Assembly (NCBI RefSeq): GCF_003597395.2
Contig: NC_133770.1
Coordinates: 13,526,066-13,590,065 of the forward strand
Reading direction: 5' to 3'
From: Chelonoidis abingdonii
Lineage: Eukaryota; Chordata; Testudines; Testudinidae
DNA: 64,000 bases
Shown: positions 11,464 through 22,490 of the stretch, piece after piece
Numbering within the stretch: the first letter of the stretch is position 1
Layout of the letters: each line of letters begins with the position of its first letter
Notes under the pieces: generated by a model
The model's input: only the letters and a program-made list of their open reading frames with translations
The model's database searches: none
What the model was told of the DNA's origin: nothing
Position numbers and translations under genes: made by a program

Positions 11464-12235
11464 GCCTGGTGTCAGGGTTCATCGGGGTCACCACAGATCA
11501 ATGTAGCACAGACCAGTCTCAGATAGGGATGATGATTCAGAGGAGGGTGTAAAACCTTATAATGCACTGGCCCGGGGGGGCTGAAACAGCCCTGGAAAAG
11601 GGCTGCCCTGGGAGCCAATACGTTAGGCTGATTGGGGAAGCAGCCACAGCTGGAGCCATGCCCCAGTCAGGCCATAGCTGGCCCTATAAAAGGCCAGTGA
11701 GCCAGGCACTGACAGAGTCTCTCTCTAGTTGTGGAGAGAGATGGGCCTGGGTGCCTGAGAACTGAGCAGGGTACCAAGAGCGGAGTAGGGCTGGGCGAAG
11801 GCCAGAGGAGCTGGGGAGCTCCAGCCAGGAAAACCCACAGGCTGCAGACCTTGCTAAAGGCCGGGAAGGGTAGTGGGGTTGCCGAGGTGCAGCCCACGGC
11901 AGGCAAAGGCAGCAGGTCCAAACCTCCATTGCTGATGATGAGTGGTTTACAGACTGCAATCCACCCCAGAGAGTGGGGGCTAGATGATGACTGGCAGTAG
12001 CCACTGAGGCAAGGTGGGGATAAGGGGTTGGGGGTTCCCCTGGATGGGCAGACCCAGAGTGTGGGTTACTGCTGGGTCAGAACCCTGACATAGAGGGGCA
12101 CTGGGGTCAGGGAGGGACATGGGGGCCAGCGGCAGGTGAGACATCAGCCAACAGAGGGCGCTTTGGAGCTGGAGAGCTAATTCTTGGGATGACCAGCAGG
12201 AGGTGCTGTGCTGGTGAGCTGTTGCCTTCCTCCAT
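11464..12235 (+). mobile_element. LTR-like repeat (probable LTR retrotransposon remnant)
   Basis: It starts TGTCAGGGTTC at 11469 and contains a TATA-like CCCTATAAAAGGCC at 11681. The inverse terminal motif GAACCCTGACA lies at 12080-12090. About 145 further nt (AGAGGGCGC, GAGCTAATTC, GACCAGCAGGAGG) usually travel with this repeat. No clear target duplication, primer site or coding region was found. Confidence 0.55.
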
Positions 12236-12599
12236 GCACCTAAACCTGAAACACTAATTCCTGAGGAAACAAATCTGGTTGAAGGGAAGGATGGCCTTGT
12301 GGGGCTAAGCTCACACTTGGGGATTTGACCACCAGGGCAGTCCCCCTGCTTCTGACACAGGCTTCCTCTGGCACTAGGGCCAAGTCACTCACATTCAGAT
12401 TTTTTGCAGCGCCACAGCTGGCCTGGGGTTTGGAAGGTAGAGGTCAGCTCCTGGATTTCCCACACTCAAAGGTTCCAAGAACTTGGGCCTTATGAGTGGA
12501 GTGAACTCACACTTTCCAGGTAAATAGCTGAACTCAGTTCTGTCACTCCAGCCCGGCGTTTGCTTTTAATCCTAAACAAACTACTCACTGCTATCCACT

Positions 12600-13375
12600 A
12601 TGCCTGAATGCTGCATCCAGTTCTGACACTCACCATTCCAGAAGGATGTTGATAAATTGGAGTGGATTCAGAGAAGAGCCACAAGAATGATTAAAAGATT
12701 AGAAAACCTGCCTTACAATGACAGACTCCCTGAGCTCAGTCTATTTAGCTTACCAGAGAGAAGGTTAAGGGGTTACTTAAACACATTCTATAGGAATTTA
12801 CCTGGGGAACAAATATTTAATAATGGGCTCTTCAGTCTAGCAGAGAAAGATATAACATGAGCCAATAACTGGAAGCTGAAGCTAGACAAATTCAGACTGG
12901 ACATAAGACACAAATTTGTAACAGTAGAGAAACTGATCACTGGAACAATTTTTTAAATCAAGATTGGATGTTTTTCTACAAGATATGATCAAGGAATTAT
13001 TTTGGGAAGATGCTATAGCCTGTGTTATACAGGAGGTCAGACGAGATCAGTGGTTCTCAAACTGTGGTTTGGGACCCCAAAGTGGGTCATGACCCCATTT
13101 TAATGGGGTCACCAGGGCCAGCATTACACTTGCTGGGACCCAGGGCTGAAGCTGAAGCCTGAGCTCCACCTGCACCTGAGGCAATGGGGCTCGGACTACA
13201 GCCCCCTCTCCCCCCACCCAGGGCAGCAGAGCTCAGGCTCTGACCCCCCTCTTCCCCAGGGGTCATGTAGTAATTTTATTGTCAGAAGAAGGGTTGTGGT
13301 GCAATTAAGTTTGAGAACGCCTGGACTAGATGATCACAATGGTTCCTTCAGGCCTTGAAATCTATGAATTTATTA
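12600..13375 (+). mobile_element. CR1 LINE 3' UTR, split by a hAT insertion
   Basis: CAGAGAAGAGCCACAAGAATG, GCTTACCAGAGAGAAGG, TTACCTGGGGAAC and TACAGGAGGTCAG lie before 13047. After the 276-bp insertion the CR1 tail resumes with GACTAGATGATCACAATGGT and a CAGGCCTTGAAATCTATGAA ending. The short open frame at 12657-12860 is CR1-derived. Confidence 0.85.
13048..13323. mobile_element. 276-bp hAT MITE inserted in CR1
   Basis: The termini CAGTGGTTCTCAAACTG and AAGTTTGAGAACGCCTG are inverted. TSDs GACGAGAT (13040-13047) and GACTAGAT (13324-13331) match at 7 of 8 and correspond to a single GACTAGAT in the CR1 tail, so the insertion is later than the CR1. Confidence 0.88.
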
Positions 13376-14077
13376 TGCTAGCTACTAACCAAGAGGACTC
13401 TCTGCCAGTTCATTATATGAAGGAGAGATGGTGGTAACTAGAAATACAGTCCCATAGGGTCAAGGATGTTTCTCTCCATTCCAAGAACAGGCTGCAGGGA
13501 GCTTTCTAAACTCTCTCTCATTTCTGCCATCCAACACATACATCTGTTTGCTTTCAAAGCTGTGTGTCATACTGAGGAGAAAACACAACTCCCTCTCCCT
13601 GCTGCATTGAGGGAGCAGTTTCTGATGCCTGCTGCAGCTCTGCTTCTCGCCCTTGTACAGGGCAGTGCACAGGAAATCACTGGAGCTGCTTTCCAGTGAG
13701 ATTTTGTAGTTAACGAGCAGGGGATGAGTCCTGGAGCCACAACGCCTTCAGGCTGCGAGCCAGCTCTCAGCAGCCTAGCAGCGCCAGGCTGGGGAAGTGC
13801 CAGGACAAGCCAAGAGAAACCCAGTATACTGCAGAAAGTGCTGCTGGGCTGGGCCAGCACTAAACTCCTGCCTCATTATGGTGCTAGGCCTGGGATCGAC
13901 AGAGGATTGGAAGTCATAAAAGCCGAAGTCGTGGTCGTTTAGGGCCTTATCCCGCTACCACTGAAGTCAGAGGCAAAAGTGCTGTTAAATTCAGGAAGAG
14001 CAGTGTCAGATCCTATGAACACTTTAACAAAAGCATAAGGACTAGCCCCAGGGATCTTCCAAAATCCTGATGTGCGT

Positions 14078-14172
14078 CCAGGGCCCAGATTCTCAAAGAG
14101 ATTTCAGTGCCTAACTCCCATTGAAATCAATGAGAGTTAGGTGCCTGAATATGTTTGAAAATCTGAGCCCAA
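14078..14172. repeat. Short palindromic MITE-like repeat
   Basis: CCCAGATTCTCAAAGAG and GTTTGAAAATCTGAGCCC are imperfectly inverted around a GCCTAACTCCCATTG / CAATGAGAGTTAGGTGCC core palindrome. This fold-back repeat is common in turtle and bird genomes. Confidence 0.7.
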
Positions 14173-14582
14173 CTTTCTAAATTCCTGCTGTACTCTAGAC
14201 TGGATAGGATATACTCCTTCATTTCCTGTCCTAGATGGCTGCATACAGTGTTTCAGTGTACTATGAAACACACACCGTGTGTCAAAATATCTGAGTAGCA
14301 GCTGACTACAGAAGATTATTAGCATTCAGGATTTTTCACCCCCTTCCTTCTTTCTCCTGCTCCTCATCCTCCATTCCCATCTCTCTCCCATGAGAGCTCT
14401 CATTGGGCATGTGTCTATATGAATTTACTAGCCCTCTGTGATGTTTATGATTGGTGTTACAGAAACGAATGAGAGGGTGATTGCAATGTAATCATTCCAG
14501 CTTAAAAGCAAAAACAGGTGAACCAGAATGCCTGGCACTGCGGGAGAGCTTGGGCATTACGGCCAGATTTACACCCATAATT

Positions 14583-14700
14583 AGGGCCAGTTTTTCAAAA
14601 GCACTCGGCACTAGTCAGCTCCCAGTGCGACACTCATGACCAGATTTCCAAAAGAGCCAAGCATCCAAGGTACTATGCTCCTTGGAAAATCTGGCCCTGT
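14583..14700. repeat. Short palindromic MITE-like repeat
   Basis: AGGGCCAGTTTTTCAAAAG at the left pairs imperfectly with CTTGGAAAATCTGGCCCT at the right. It is related to the element at 14078. Confidence 0.65.
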
Positions 14701-15760
14701 AGGCCTCACTGAACCATTATGGATCACATAAATCATTGGGCTCCTGTACTAGCTGGCTCCCAGATTAGCTCAAAAATGAGTTCTGTAAACAGAGACATCA
14801 GTCACTCAAGATGTCAAGCCAGCATCTTTCACAACTATTTTAAATATATAATCAGAACATTTAAAATGTATATTCTTCATTACCAGGAGGAGCAATTATA
14901 ACCCACTGATGTGTGTTACAGATCCCACACTGTGCCTGACCCACATAGAGGATGTGAGTCTTTTACAGACCTCAGCTATAGCCTGGCTTTGCAGCTCAAG
15001 CTGTCAAGACTCACATTTTTCATCTAGAGGACCCCATTGGTGGCCATCACACAGTGGCTTAAAACAACATTATTTCTGTGTGACCTTACATCCAGTACCC
15101 ACAATAGCAGGAAATCCCTCAAATCAGAAATATGACCTGTGTCCTGCTGAGAGAGGAACATGAGCATAATAACCTATCTCACTGTTCTTAGCTATGCTGC
15201 AGATAAGACTTGACGAGCTTCTGAAACCTCACAGCTTTCACATTACTGATTCTTTTTTCCTTCTAGAAAATGCTAGTCAGCTTGTGTGGATGCTAATCCT
15301 GGGATTTTACAGAGATTCCAAACTAAAATCCAAAATAAAAGTCAATTAAAAGCAAAATGTCAAGCACCTGACAGAACATCTTTGCCCTTGTGTTCCTTGT
15401 TAGCTTTTTATGTTCCATGATATCTTATTTTAAATGATGACTCTACTATGCATCTCCTTTCTGTTGAATCCTTTCCAATACCAGACCACCAAATGAAGGC
15501 AGCTGTAGCACGGTGCTTGGGAGAGGGAAACTACACCAGTTGAGTATAATCCACTATACACCCAGGGCCTTAAAACTAAAGTCAGTTTATGCTGTGATCA
15601 GGAAAATATACATTGATATGCTTGTGCAAGCCAAGATGCACACAGATGATGAATCAGAATCAAACTCAAACCATTACCAGCTATAACCCAGCTAGCACCA
15701 CGAGGTAACCCACTGGGATGGAATGCAAATGCCGAACACAAAGACCGAACAGCAAAGCAG
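14701..15760. other. No recognised feature
   Basis: AT-leaning sequence with only short chance open frames. Confidence 0.4.
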
Positions 15761-15764
15761 GCTG

Positions 15765-16000
15765 GGCTTCTGGTTATGGCTCCAGACTGGAATTCAAGAG
15801 ATCTTGGTCCAGTTCCCAGCTCTGCTGCAAACTTCCAGTATGACTTTGAGGAAGTCACTGAATCTGTCTGTGCCTGAGCTCTCCCTTGTCTTGCCTATTT
15901 AAGCTCCTTGGGGCAAGGACATCTCTCACTAAGTGAGTGTACGGTACCTAGTATATGGGGACCTGATCTCGGTGGGGCTCTCTTGATGTTACCTGAATAG
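15765..16000 (+). repeat. MIR/CORE-SINE with L2-like tail
   Basis: GGCTCCAGACTGGAATTCAAG, CCAGTTCCCAGCTCTGC, TGACTTTGAGGAAGTCACTG, then CTCCTTGGGGCAAGGAC and a GTACCTAGTATATGGGG tail follow the CORE-SINE order. Confidence 0.7.
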
Positions 16001-16394
16001 ATCAGGCCATATAACATTGTGGATAGTTCGGTTAATCTATGTCATGTGTCCAGATATTATGGTGGTGGCTTACAGCATTAAAGAAACTAAATACAAGTAA
16101 CTGAACAGATCAGATTCTAATACAGTTCCCTAAAACCCTTAAAAGCCCAGTGCATTCAGGGCCTCAGCAAGCCTGGAGAATACTCCCATGCATTACATTT
16201 GCCATTTCCTTTTCCCTGTGTGAACAGTATGCTATTTTAATTCACACCCTGGTTTGTCTTGTAACTAAACGTTATCTGGGCAAGGACTTTATGATAGTTA
16301 CTTTCATTCACACCTATCACCTATATAGAATGGGACTGAACTGCAGAGAGAGAGAGAGTTAGCTAGGGCCTTTATTAATGATTAATTATTATCA

Positions 16395-16690
16395 TGTCTA
16401 TTACAGTGGTGACTGAAAGCTTCCACTGAGTTTGGACCCTGGTTATGCTAGACACTGTGCAAACACCTAATGAGACGGTCCCTGTTCTGAAGAGTTTACA
16501 GCATAAACAGGGTAGGAGAAAGGAAATATTATAATCCGATCCATTACAGATGGGAATGGAAGCATAGAGAGATTAAGAGATGCACACAAGGAGTCTATGG
16601 CAGAGCCAGGAATCGAAGCCAGATTGCTTGAATCCTAATCCAGTTCTTTAACAAGACCACATTTCCTTTCCAGGTCCCAGTCCTATCTGA
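16395..16690 (-). repeat. MIR/CORE-SINE, antisense
   Basis: Read in reverse: L2-like tail (CACTGTGCAAACACC), then TTACAGATGGGAATGGAAGC, TGGCAGAGCCAGGAATCGAA and AATCCAGTTCTTTAAC. This is a near full-length antisense copy. Confidence 0.7.
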
Positions 16691-17384
16691 ACCCTCACTC
16701 AAGTGAGTAGCCCTTGCCCCGGGTGTAATCCCAGACACGACTCAAAGGAGTAAGAACTACTCACCTGAGATTGAAAGTCTGGGCCCTTAGCTTGGTTAGT
16801 TTCCATTGTAACAGGCAAACGTTATACAAACAACCTGAGCAATGTGACCTTGCACTGCAGCACACTATACAAATATATTTGGTATTATTCACCTAGAAGC
16901 TTATAAAACAAAGATTAGTGCAGGAGAATTGTATCAGACAAACCCACGGCCAGAGAAGGAGAGCAAAAAGAGACACAAATTGCTGTGTGAGCCAGTAAGC
17001 TCACATGCCTGATGTACTCCCCAAAGCACAGGCATGCGAGCTTATAGTTGTTAACAACCAGCCACCTTTTCCCCCAGCCTCTGCCAGTGTCTGTCACCCT
17101 CTCTCGTCACAGCATGTAGTAGTTCAGGATCACTGTTCACTCTCAGGTGTGCGTTCTGAGTGGTGAAACCCAGAATGGCCTATGACCTGACAAACTCAGA
17201 GGTTCTCTCTCTCCACTATGGCCTTTCTAGCCACATTTGTCCCCAGGACTGAACTTCTGGAGGCAGACAGTGGAGCACTCTGGGCACGTGGCAGATGCTA
17301 GGGTGGAGGCAGAGGGCAACTGTTTGACTGAGCCTCTTCCCAAAAAGTTCAAGGTCCTGGTGCATTTATTATCTGTGGGCAGGG

Positions 17385-17505
17385 GAGTGCTTAGATTGTA
17401 AGCTCTTGGGGGCAGGGACTGTCTTTTGTTCTGTGTTCCTATAGCTCCTAGCACAATGGGGCCCCGGTCCAGGACTGGGCCTCGTATGCACTACAGTAAC
17501 ACAAA
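17385..17505 (+). repeat. L2/MIR-like 3' tail
   Basis: AGATTGTAAGCTCTTGGGG, CAGGGACTGTCTTTTGTTC, CTCCTAGCACAATGGGG, then CACTACAGTAACACAAAT. Only the 3' tail is present. Confidence 0.7.
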
Positions 17506-18188
17506 TACCTATGTCAGCAGGGGGTGATTGTGACACAGCTGGGTTTTCCCGGCACTCATTCAATACCAATTGTGGTGCTGGGATGTTTTATTACTGACAA
17601 TCACGGGCAGGATTCATGTTTCTAAATCAGCCATGAGCACAACCTCACCCTCGCAAAGCCAGAGGAACAACAATGCACATCTGCCGCCTGCCCTTTCTCT
17701 TTGATCCCTGCAGCTCGCCCTTTCATTCTGAGGCCTGACTCTGAGCCAGCAGGCTTCCTCTATCTCCTCTGACCCTCGCTCTGCTTTCCCATGGAGATGC
17801 TGCAATTCTCCACAGCTGCAGTAAACGGGAGCCCCTATGGCTCTGTGCTGGGCTTTCCCTTGTCTGTGCGTGACCCAGTCCACACCCAGAAGTAGCTCTG
17901 CCTGTCCTCACTGGCTGCAGCCTTTGCTGGCTTAGGTGGGCTTGGTGTAGATGGAGGGTCTGTGCCCCAGTCTCATTCTGAAACAGCTGTTTTACACCAC
18001 TCTGGGAGCATACAGCAACCGTCAACAGCCCACAAAGGCTGAGGGGAGAATTCCTACGCTGGCCCTGCCCCACAAGTGCAGGGCAGTACTGGGGGACATA
18101 GGCAGCCCTCAGACCTGCCTAGTTTTTGCCAGGGGCCATTTCAGCCCCTAGAGTAGCCTTGAATCCAGAAGGCATAAAGTTAGCTTAA

Positions 18189-18374
18189 GGGGTGGGGGAG
18201 GGATAGCTCAGTGGTTTTTAGCATTGGTCTGCTAAACCCAGGGTTGTGAGTTTAATCCTTAAAGGGGCCACCTAGGGATCTAGGGCAAAAATCTATTTGG
18301 AGATTGGCCCTGCTTTGAGCAGGGGGTTGGACTAGATGATCTCCTGAGGTCCCTTCCAGCCCTGATATTCTATG
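18189..18374 (+). mobile_element. tRNA-derived SINE (cryptodiran turtle type)
   Basis: GGGATAGCTCAGTGGTT is box A-like and GGGTTGTGAGTTTAATCC is box B-like. The tail GGACTAGATGATCTCCTGAG, CCTTCCAGCCCTGATATTC, TATGA is CR1-like. It is more complete than the copy at 8136 and lies 286 bp from PLCD1 exon 2. Confidence 0.88.
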
Positions 18375-18456
18375 ACACCAGGAGACGGAGCACTGGATCA
18401 GACTCACTGACTATACAGGGAATGTCTGCTTTTCCTTTCCGGTCTCCTGGGCCTAC

Positions 18457-18601
18457 TACTAGGGTGACCAGACAGCAACTGTGAAAAATTGGGATGGGGA
18501 TGGGGATGGGGATGGGGATGGGGGGGTAACAGGAGCCTATACAAGAAAAAGACCCAAAAATCAGGACTGTCCCTATAAAATTCGGACATCTGATCATCCT
18601 A
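18457..18601. mobile_element. 145-bp hAT-like MITE next to PLCD1 exon 2
   Basis: The ends CTAGGGTGACCAGACAG and CTGATCATCCTA are inverted. Exact 8-bp direct repeats GGGCCTAC flank it (18449-18456 and 18602-18609). It includes five GGGGAT-type units at about 18490-18520, which is unusual for this family. Its right end is 58 bp from the exon 2 donor side. Confidence 0.82.
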
Positions 18602-18659
18602 GGGCCTACCCTCCCAACCAATTACCTCTCCAGCCACTGCACCGCTGGACATTACTTAC

Positions 18660-18824
18660 AGAGCTGTGATTCTGGAGACCTCAGCATCTTCTTGGATTCC
18701 TGCCATATGGTTTTGCAGTCTTCCTGGAGCTTGTAAAACCTCTCCTTTCTCCAAGAGCCAGACTTCACTTTCAGCAGCTGGCTGCCCTTCAGGAGGAATA
18801 ACAGATCCCTGTCACCTTGCAGGC
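18660..18824 (-). CDS. PLCD1: PLCD1 coding exon 2 (start of PH domain)
   Basis: The minus strand shows a pyrimidine-rich acceptor ending TGTGCAG at 18825, with a branch-point-like GCTAAT shortly upstream. Then come 165 nt of open frame and a GTAAGT donor at 18659-18654. The 54 complete codons read [20 protein letters not shown] and go on with a [17 protein letters not shown] stretch to PESQL. This is a near match to the first part of the PLC-delta-1 PH domain. In rat numbering the phosphoinositide-binding residues K30, K32, W36, R37, R40 and K57 are all present, and position 38 is K instead of R. This domain tethers the enzyme to PI(4,5)P2 and binds IP3. PLCD3 and PLCD4, as I recall them, diverge at GSQLLKVK and LQEDCKTIW, so PLCD1 is the best call. 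The exon starts with 2 nt and ends with 1 nt of split codons, in phase with exon 1. Exon 3 (FSIEDIQ region) was not found downstream in the window. Confidence 0.94.
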
Positions 18825-19214
18825 CTGCACAGAAGAGCATTAGCATAATAATTAATATCTATGTACACAGAGCTTTCCATCCAGAAGAATCCCCAAGTCA
18901 TATACATACACCAATGAAATGCAACCAGCTCTGGGCTGGACACCAGAGAATAATTAGCACAATGTAGAGGGAGAGAGAATTTTGGAAAACACTGGGGCAA
19001 ACTCCTCCCTTGCAAAACAAAAAATCTCCAGGATCTTTTTTTCTTTCCCACACAAAGAGCCTGGACCCTTGCTTTTATGGTCTTGTCCAAAAGATCGCCA
19101 TATAGTAAATCCGTGATACTCAAATTATCTTCTTCATAAAGGCTGTGTTAATGCAGTTTAGATTTTAAAAAGCCAGTGACTAGGATCCAAACAGAGGAGG
19201 TATTGTGCTCTACT

Positions 19215-19410
19215 AGTACAGAAGAGGAACTAGGGTCTTGTGGTTCAGACACAACTCTGAGACTGGAGATTTAAGTTCAAAACCCCACTCTGCTACAGAC
19301 TTCCTGTGTGAGATTAGGCAACTCAGTTAATATCTCTGTGCATCAACTCCTCTCCTGTGCAATGGAGATGATAGCATGGTTGTCCCTCATGTGGTGTTGC
19401 AAGAATCAAT
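19215..19410 (+). repeat. MIR/CORE-SINE
   Basis: GGTCTTGTGGTTCAGACAC, AAACCCCACTCTGCTACAG, TTCCTGTGTGAGATTAGGC, AACTCAGTTAATATCTCTGTG and GCAATGGAGATGATAGCA follow the MIR order. Confidence 0.7.
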
Positions 19411-19764
19411 ACAGTAGAACCTCAGAGTTATGAACCAACCAGTCAACCACACACCTCATTTCAAACCACAAGTACTCAATCAGGCAGCAGCAGAGACCAA
19501 AAAAAAAAAAAGGAAGTACTGTGTTAAATGTAAACTACTAAAAAAATAAATGGAAAGTTTTATAGAAAGATTTGACAAGATAAGGAAACTGTTTCTGTGC
19601 TTGTTTCATTTACATTAAGATGGTTAAAAGCAGCATTTTTCTTCTGCTTAGTACAGTTTCAAAGCTGTATTAAGTCAATGTTCGGTTGTAAACTTTTGAA
19701 AGAACAACCATAATGTTTTGTTCAGAGTTACGAACATTTCAAAGTTATGAACAACCTCCATTCC
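19411..19764 (+). mobile_element. Pogo/Tigger-like TIR element, right end missing
   Basis: The left end is CAGTAGAACCTCAGAGTTATG. The near-terminal right portion (CAGAGTTACGAACATTTC, AAAGTTATGAACAACC) is present, but the expected inverse terminus is lost where a C-rich sequence begins. There is a 12-A run at about 19500. Confidence 0.55.
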
Positions 19765-20215
19765 GGACCTAGTGCTGGCCACTTCCAGGGCGCAGCATGG
19801 TCCGCGGTGCCAGGACAGGCAGGAAGCCTGCATCTGCACCCTGGAGCCACTGGAGGCGAGTCCACACCTCAACCCTGTACCCCAACCTCCTGCCCCAGCC
19901 CTGTGCCTCCCCAAAACCAGAACCTCTTCCTGTACCCCAACTCCCCCAGCCCAGAGCCCTGACCCCCTCCCGCACCCCAACCCCTTCCCCCCCTAGCCCC
20001 CCAAACCCATAGCCTCTCTGCCCCAACCCATCCTGCCCCACTCCGCACTGTACCCCCTGCCTTACCCCAAACCCCCTGCCCAGCCCAGAGCCCCTACCAA
20101 CATCTGAACCCCTGAATTCCCTGACCCAACCCTGCAGCCTCACCCTGCAGCCACACCCTCTGCCCCACTAGCACCTCCCACACCCACACCAAAACCCCTA
20201 TCCCCAGCTCATGGG
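19765..20215. repeat. C-rich hAT-interior-like sequence
   Basis: GGTGCCAGGACAGGCAGG, then CCCAGAGCCCTGACCCC and CACCCCAACCCC units resemble the interior of the hAT at 408-1537, without its termini. It is probably a truncated fragment. Confidence 0.55.
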
Positions 20216-20794
20216 TCACAGCATCACAATTTTCTTCAACTAGAGTCCCCAGAAAAAAGCTTTTGAAAATGCGGCCAATAGTTGCAATTGCTCTTATCAT
20301 AAAGCACAACTACAAATTAATTTGTTATTTTGATTACATAACTCCCTCCAAAAACAAACAATGTAAAAACCTTTACGCCTACAGTCCACTCATCCTCACT
20401 TCTGTTCAAGCCAATCCTATAGACAAACAAGTTTGTTATATTTACGGAACATATGCTGTCCAATTTCTTACTTTCAATGACAACCTAAAATGAGAAATGT
20501 TCAAATGGCCATTTTGGACCCAGCATTATATCGGTATTTACGGGCTAGATGTGTAACATTCAATGCCCCTTCATGCTTCACCTCATTTCAGAGACATGCT
20601 TCATGCTGATGACGTTCGTTAAAAAATAATGCCAATTAAATTTGTGACTGAACTCCTTGGGAGAATTGTAGTCTCCTGCTCTGTGTTTTACCCGTATCTG
20701 CCAACATTTCATGTTATAGCAGTCTTGGACAATGACTCAGCACATGTTCATTTAAGAACACTTTTACAGCAGATTTACAAAACGCAAGATATCC

Positions 20795-21598
20795 TGTCAT
20801 AAACAGATAGTAAGGTAATGTCTCTTTTACCTGTAAAGTTAACAATCTAGTGACCTGGTTGACACCTGACCAAGGACCATCGGGACAAGATACTTTCAAA
20901 TCTTGAGGGAAAGTCTTTTGTGCTTTTTGGTTGTTCTTTGTTCTCTCTTGGATTAAGAGGAGTCAGACATGCAACCAGTTTCTCCAATCTTTCTGAAACA
21001 GTCTTTCATGTTCTAACTCGTAAGTACTGATAGAAACGATTAGCTTTATATTTTTTCATTTGCAAATATGTATTTTCTGGAGGATATTTTACCTCTGTTT
21101 GCTTAACTTATACTTGGGCTAGGGGAGGCGTCCCTCTGTCTATGTAAAGCTGAGACCCTGTAACATTTCCATCTTGATTTACAGAGAATTTTTTACTTTT
21201 TCTTTCTTTAATTTAAAGCTTTTCTTTTAAGAACCTGATTGATTTTTTTCTTTGTTTAGACCTAGGGGATTGGGTCTGAACTCACCAGGGATTGTGGGAA
21301 AAAGGAGGGAAAAGTTAATTCCTCTCTGTTTTAAGATTCAAGAACTGAATCACAGTGATCTCTCAGGGTAACCCAGAGGGAAAAACTGGAGGGGGAAGGG
21401 GCTGGTTTATTCTCTTGTTTTAAGACCCAAGATTTGGTCTTGGGTTCCCCAGGAAAGTTTTGGGGACAGAAGTGTACCAACACTATATTTTGGGGTGGTG
21501 CAGCTATCAGATCTAGCTAGGAATTAAGTTTAGAGCGCGTACATGCAAGTCCCCACTTTCTGGACGCTAAAGTTCAAAGTGGGATTCAGACCTTAACA
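20795..21598. mobile_element. Solo LTR 1 nested in hAT
   Basis: It starts TGTCATAAACAGATAG and ends GACCTTAACA (TG...CA). Flanks TATCC (20790-20794) and GTACC (21599-21603) are a likely decayed 5-bp duplication. It is related to LTR 2 (both start TGTCATAA and share CACCTGACCAA). No internal retroviral or retrotransposon region is present. Confidence 0.75.
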
Positions 21599-21642
21599 GT
21601 ACCAATGTGAGATTCTCAAGACAGCTACACACTCGACCCAAG

Positions 21643-22490
21643 TGTCATAAGTGATAGTAAGGGTTAATTTTCTTTTACCTGTGAAGGGTGAACAAAGGGG
21701 AAACCAAACACCTGACCAAGAGACCAATCAAGACCGGATTTTTTTTAAAGTCTGGGAGGAACTGGAAACTCGGGTCTTTTTTGTTTTCCTCGCTGTGAGT
21801 AACAAGCTTTTCTTCTAACTCCATCTTCTTTCAATTCTTACTTAATGTGTAGTACAAAGGAACAAAGTAATCGGCTGTTATGTGCTTTGATTGTTTGCAT
21901 GGTGTTGATTTGCTGGACTGTTTAATTGGGCTAATCTTTTAATCAGACTGTTTTATTCCTATTTCTTATAACCATTCCTGTATTGAGTTTCTAATGCAGT
22001 ATTATTTCTGTATTTTCTTTCTTTTTATATAAAGTTTCTTTTTAAACTTGTGGGAGTTCTTTTCCTAGGAGCAGAGGAGAGATGAATTCCTGTCCAGGCT
22101 AGAGGGGGAGGGAAAAGCCCAAGCTCTGTGTCTTACTTCTCTATTGTCCCAGGCGGGAAAAGCTACGGACAAAGGAGGGTGAACTTTGTGTGAGCTGACT
22201 AGCTTTGATGCATAGCCTCGGGGAGCTAGATTGCCTCTCTGGTTTTATTAGTAGGACAGCATCGCACCGGCTAACCCAGAAAGGGGGGAAGCGGGGGATG
22301 AGATATAGGAGACCCAGGGCTCTGGGTTCGGAGGGGTCCCCAAGGAAAATTTGGGGAACCCGAGGGGCCAAAACCCTGGAAAACTTCTGTGTGCAGCGAA
22401 ATAAGACCAAGATGGTATAAGCTTGGGAAGGTTCACGTAAGCACCCAGATTTTGTACGCTAAAGTCCAGATTTGGGAAAAGTTTACCACA
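21643..22490. mobile_element. Solo LTR 2 nested in the same hAT
   Basis: It starts TGTCATAAGTGATAG and ends TTTACCACA. Exact 5-bp TSDs CCAAG flank it (21638-21642 and 22491-22495). An AATAAAG-like signal is weak (TATAAAGTTTC at about 22029). No coding sequence was recognised. Confidence 0.85.

Larger units (their letters stand above)
1..18659 (-). other. PLCD1: PLCD1 intron 2, 5' part (continues off the left edge)
   Basis: All sequence from the exon 2 donor to the left edge lies downstream of exon 2 on the minus strand. I looked for the next PH-domain exon, which should encode the SIEDIQEV and GLEKF region, and did not see it. Intron 2 therefore appears to exceed 18.6 kb. Recognisable content is repeats, annotated separately. 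Confidence 0.7.

Noticed and set aside
1..18659. Search for PLCD1 exon 3 (rest of PH domain)
   Set aside because: No minus-strand segment encoding the SIEDIQEV / GLEKF region with splice sites was found, so exon 3 is assumed to lie outside the window.
20795..22490. Possible full-length endogenous retrovirus
   Set aside because: Only two separate solo LTRs are present, each with its own 5-bp target duplication. No internal coding region lies between them, only 44 bp of hAT.
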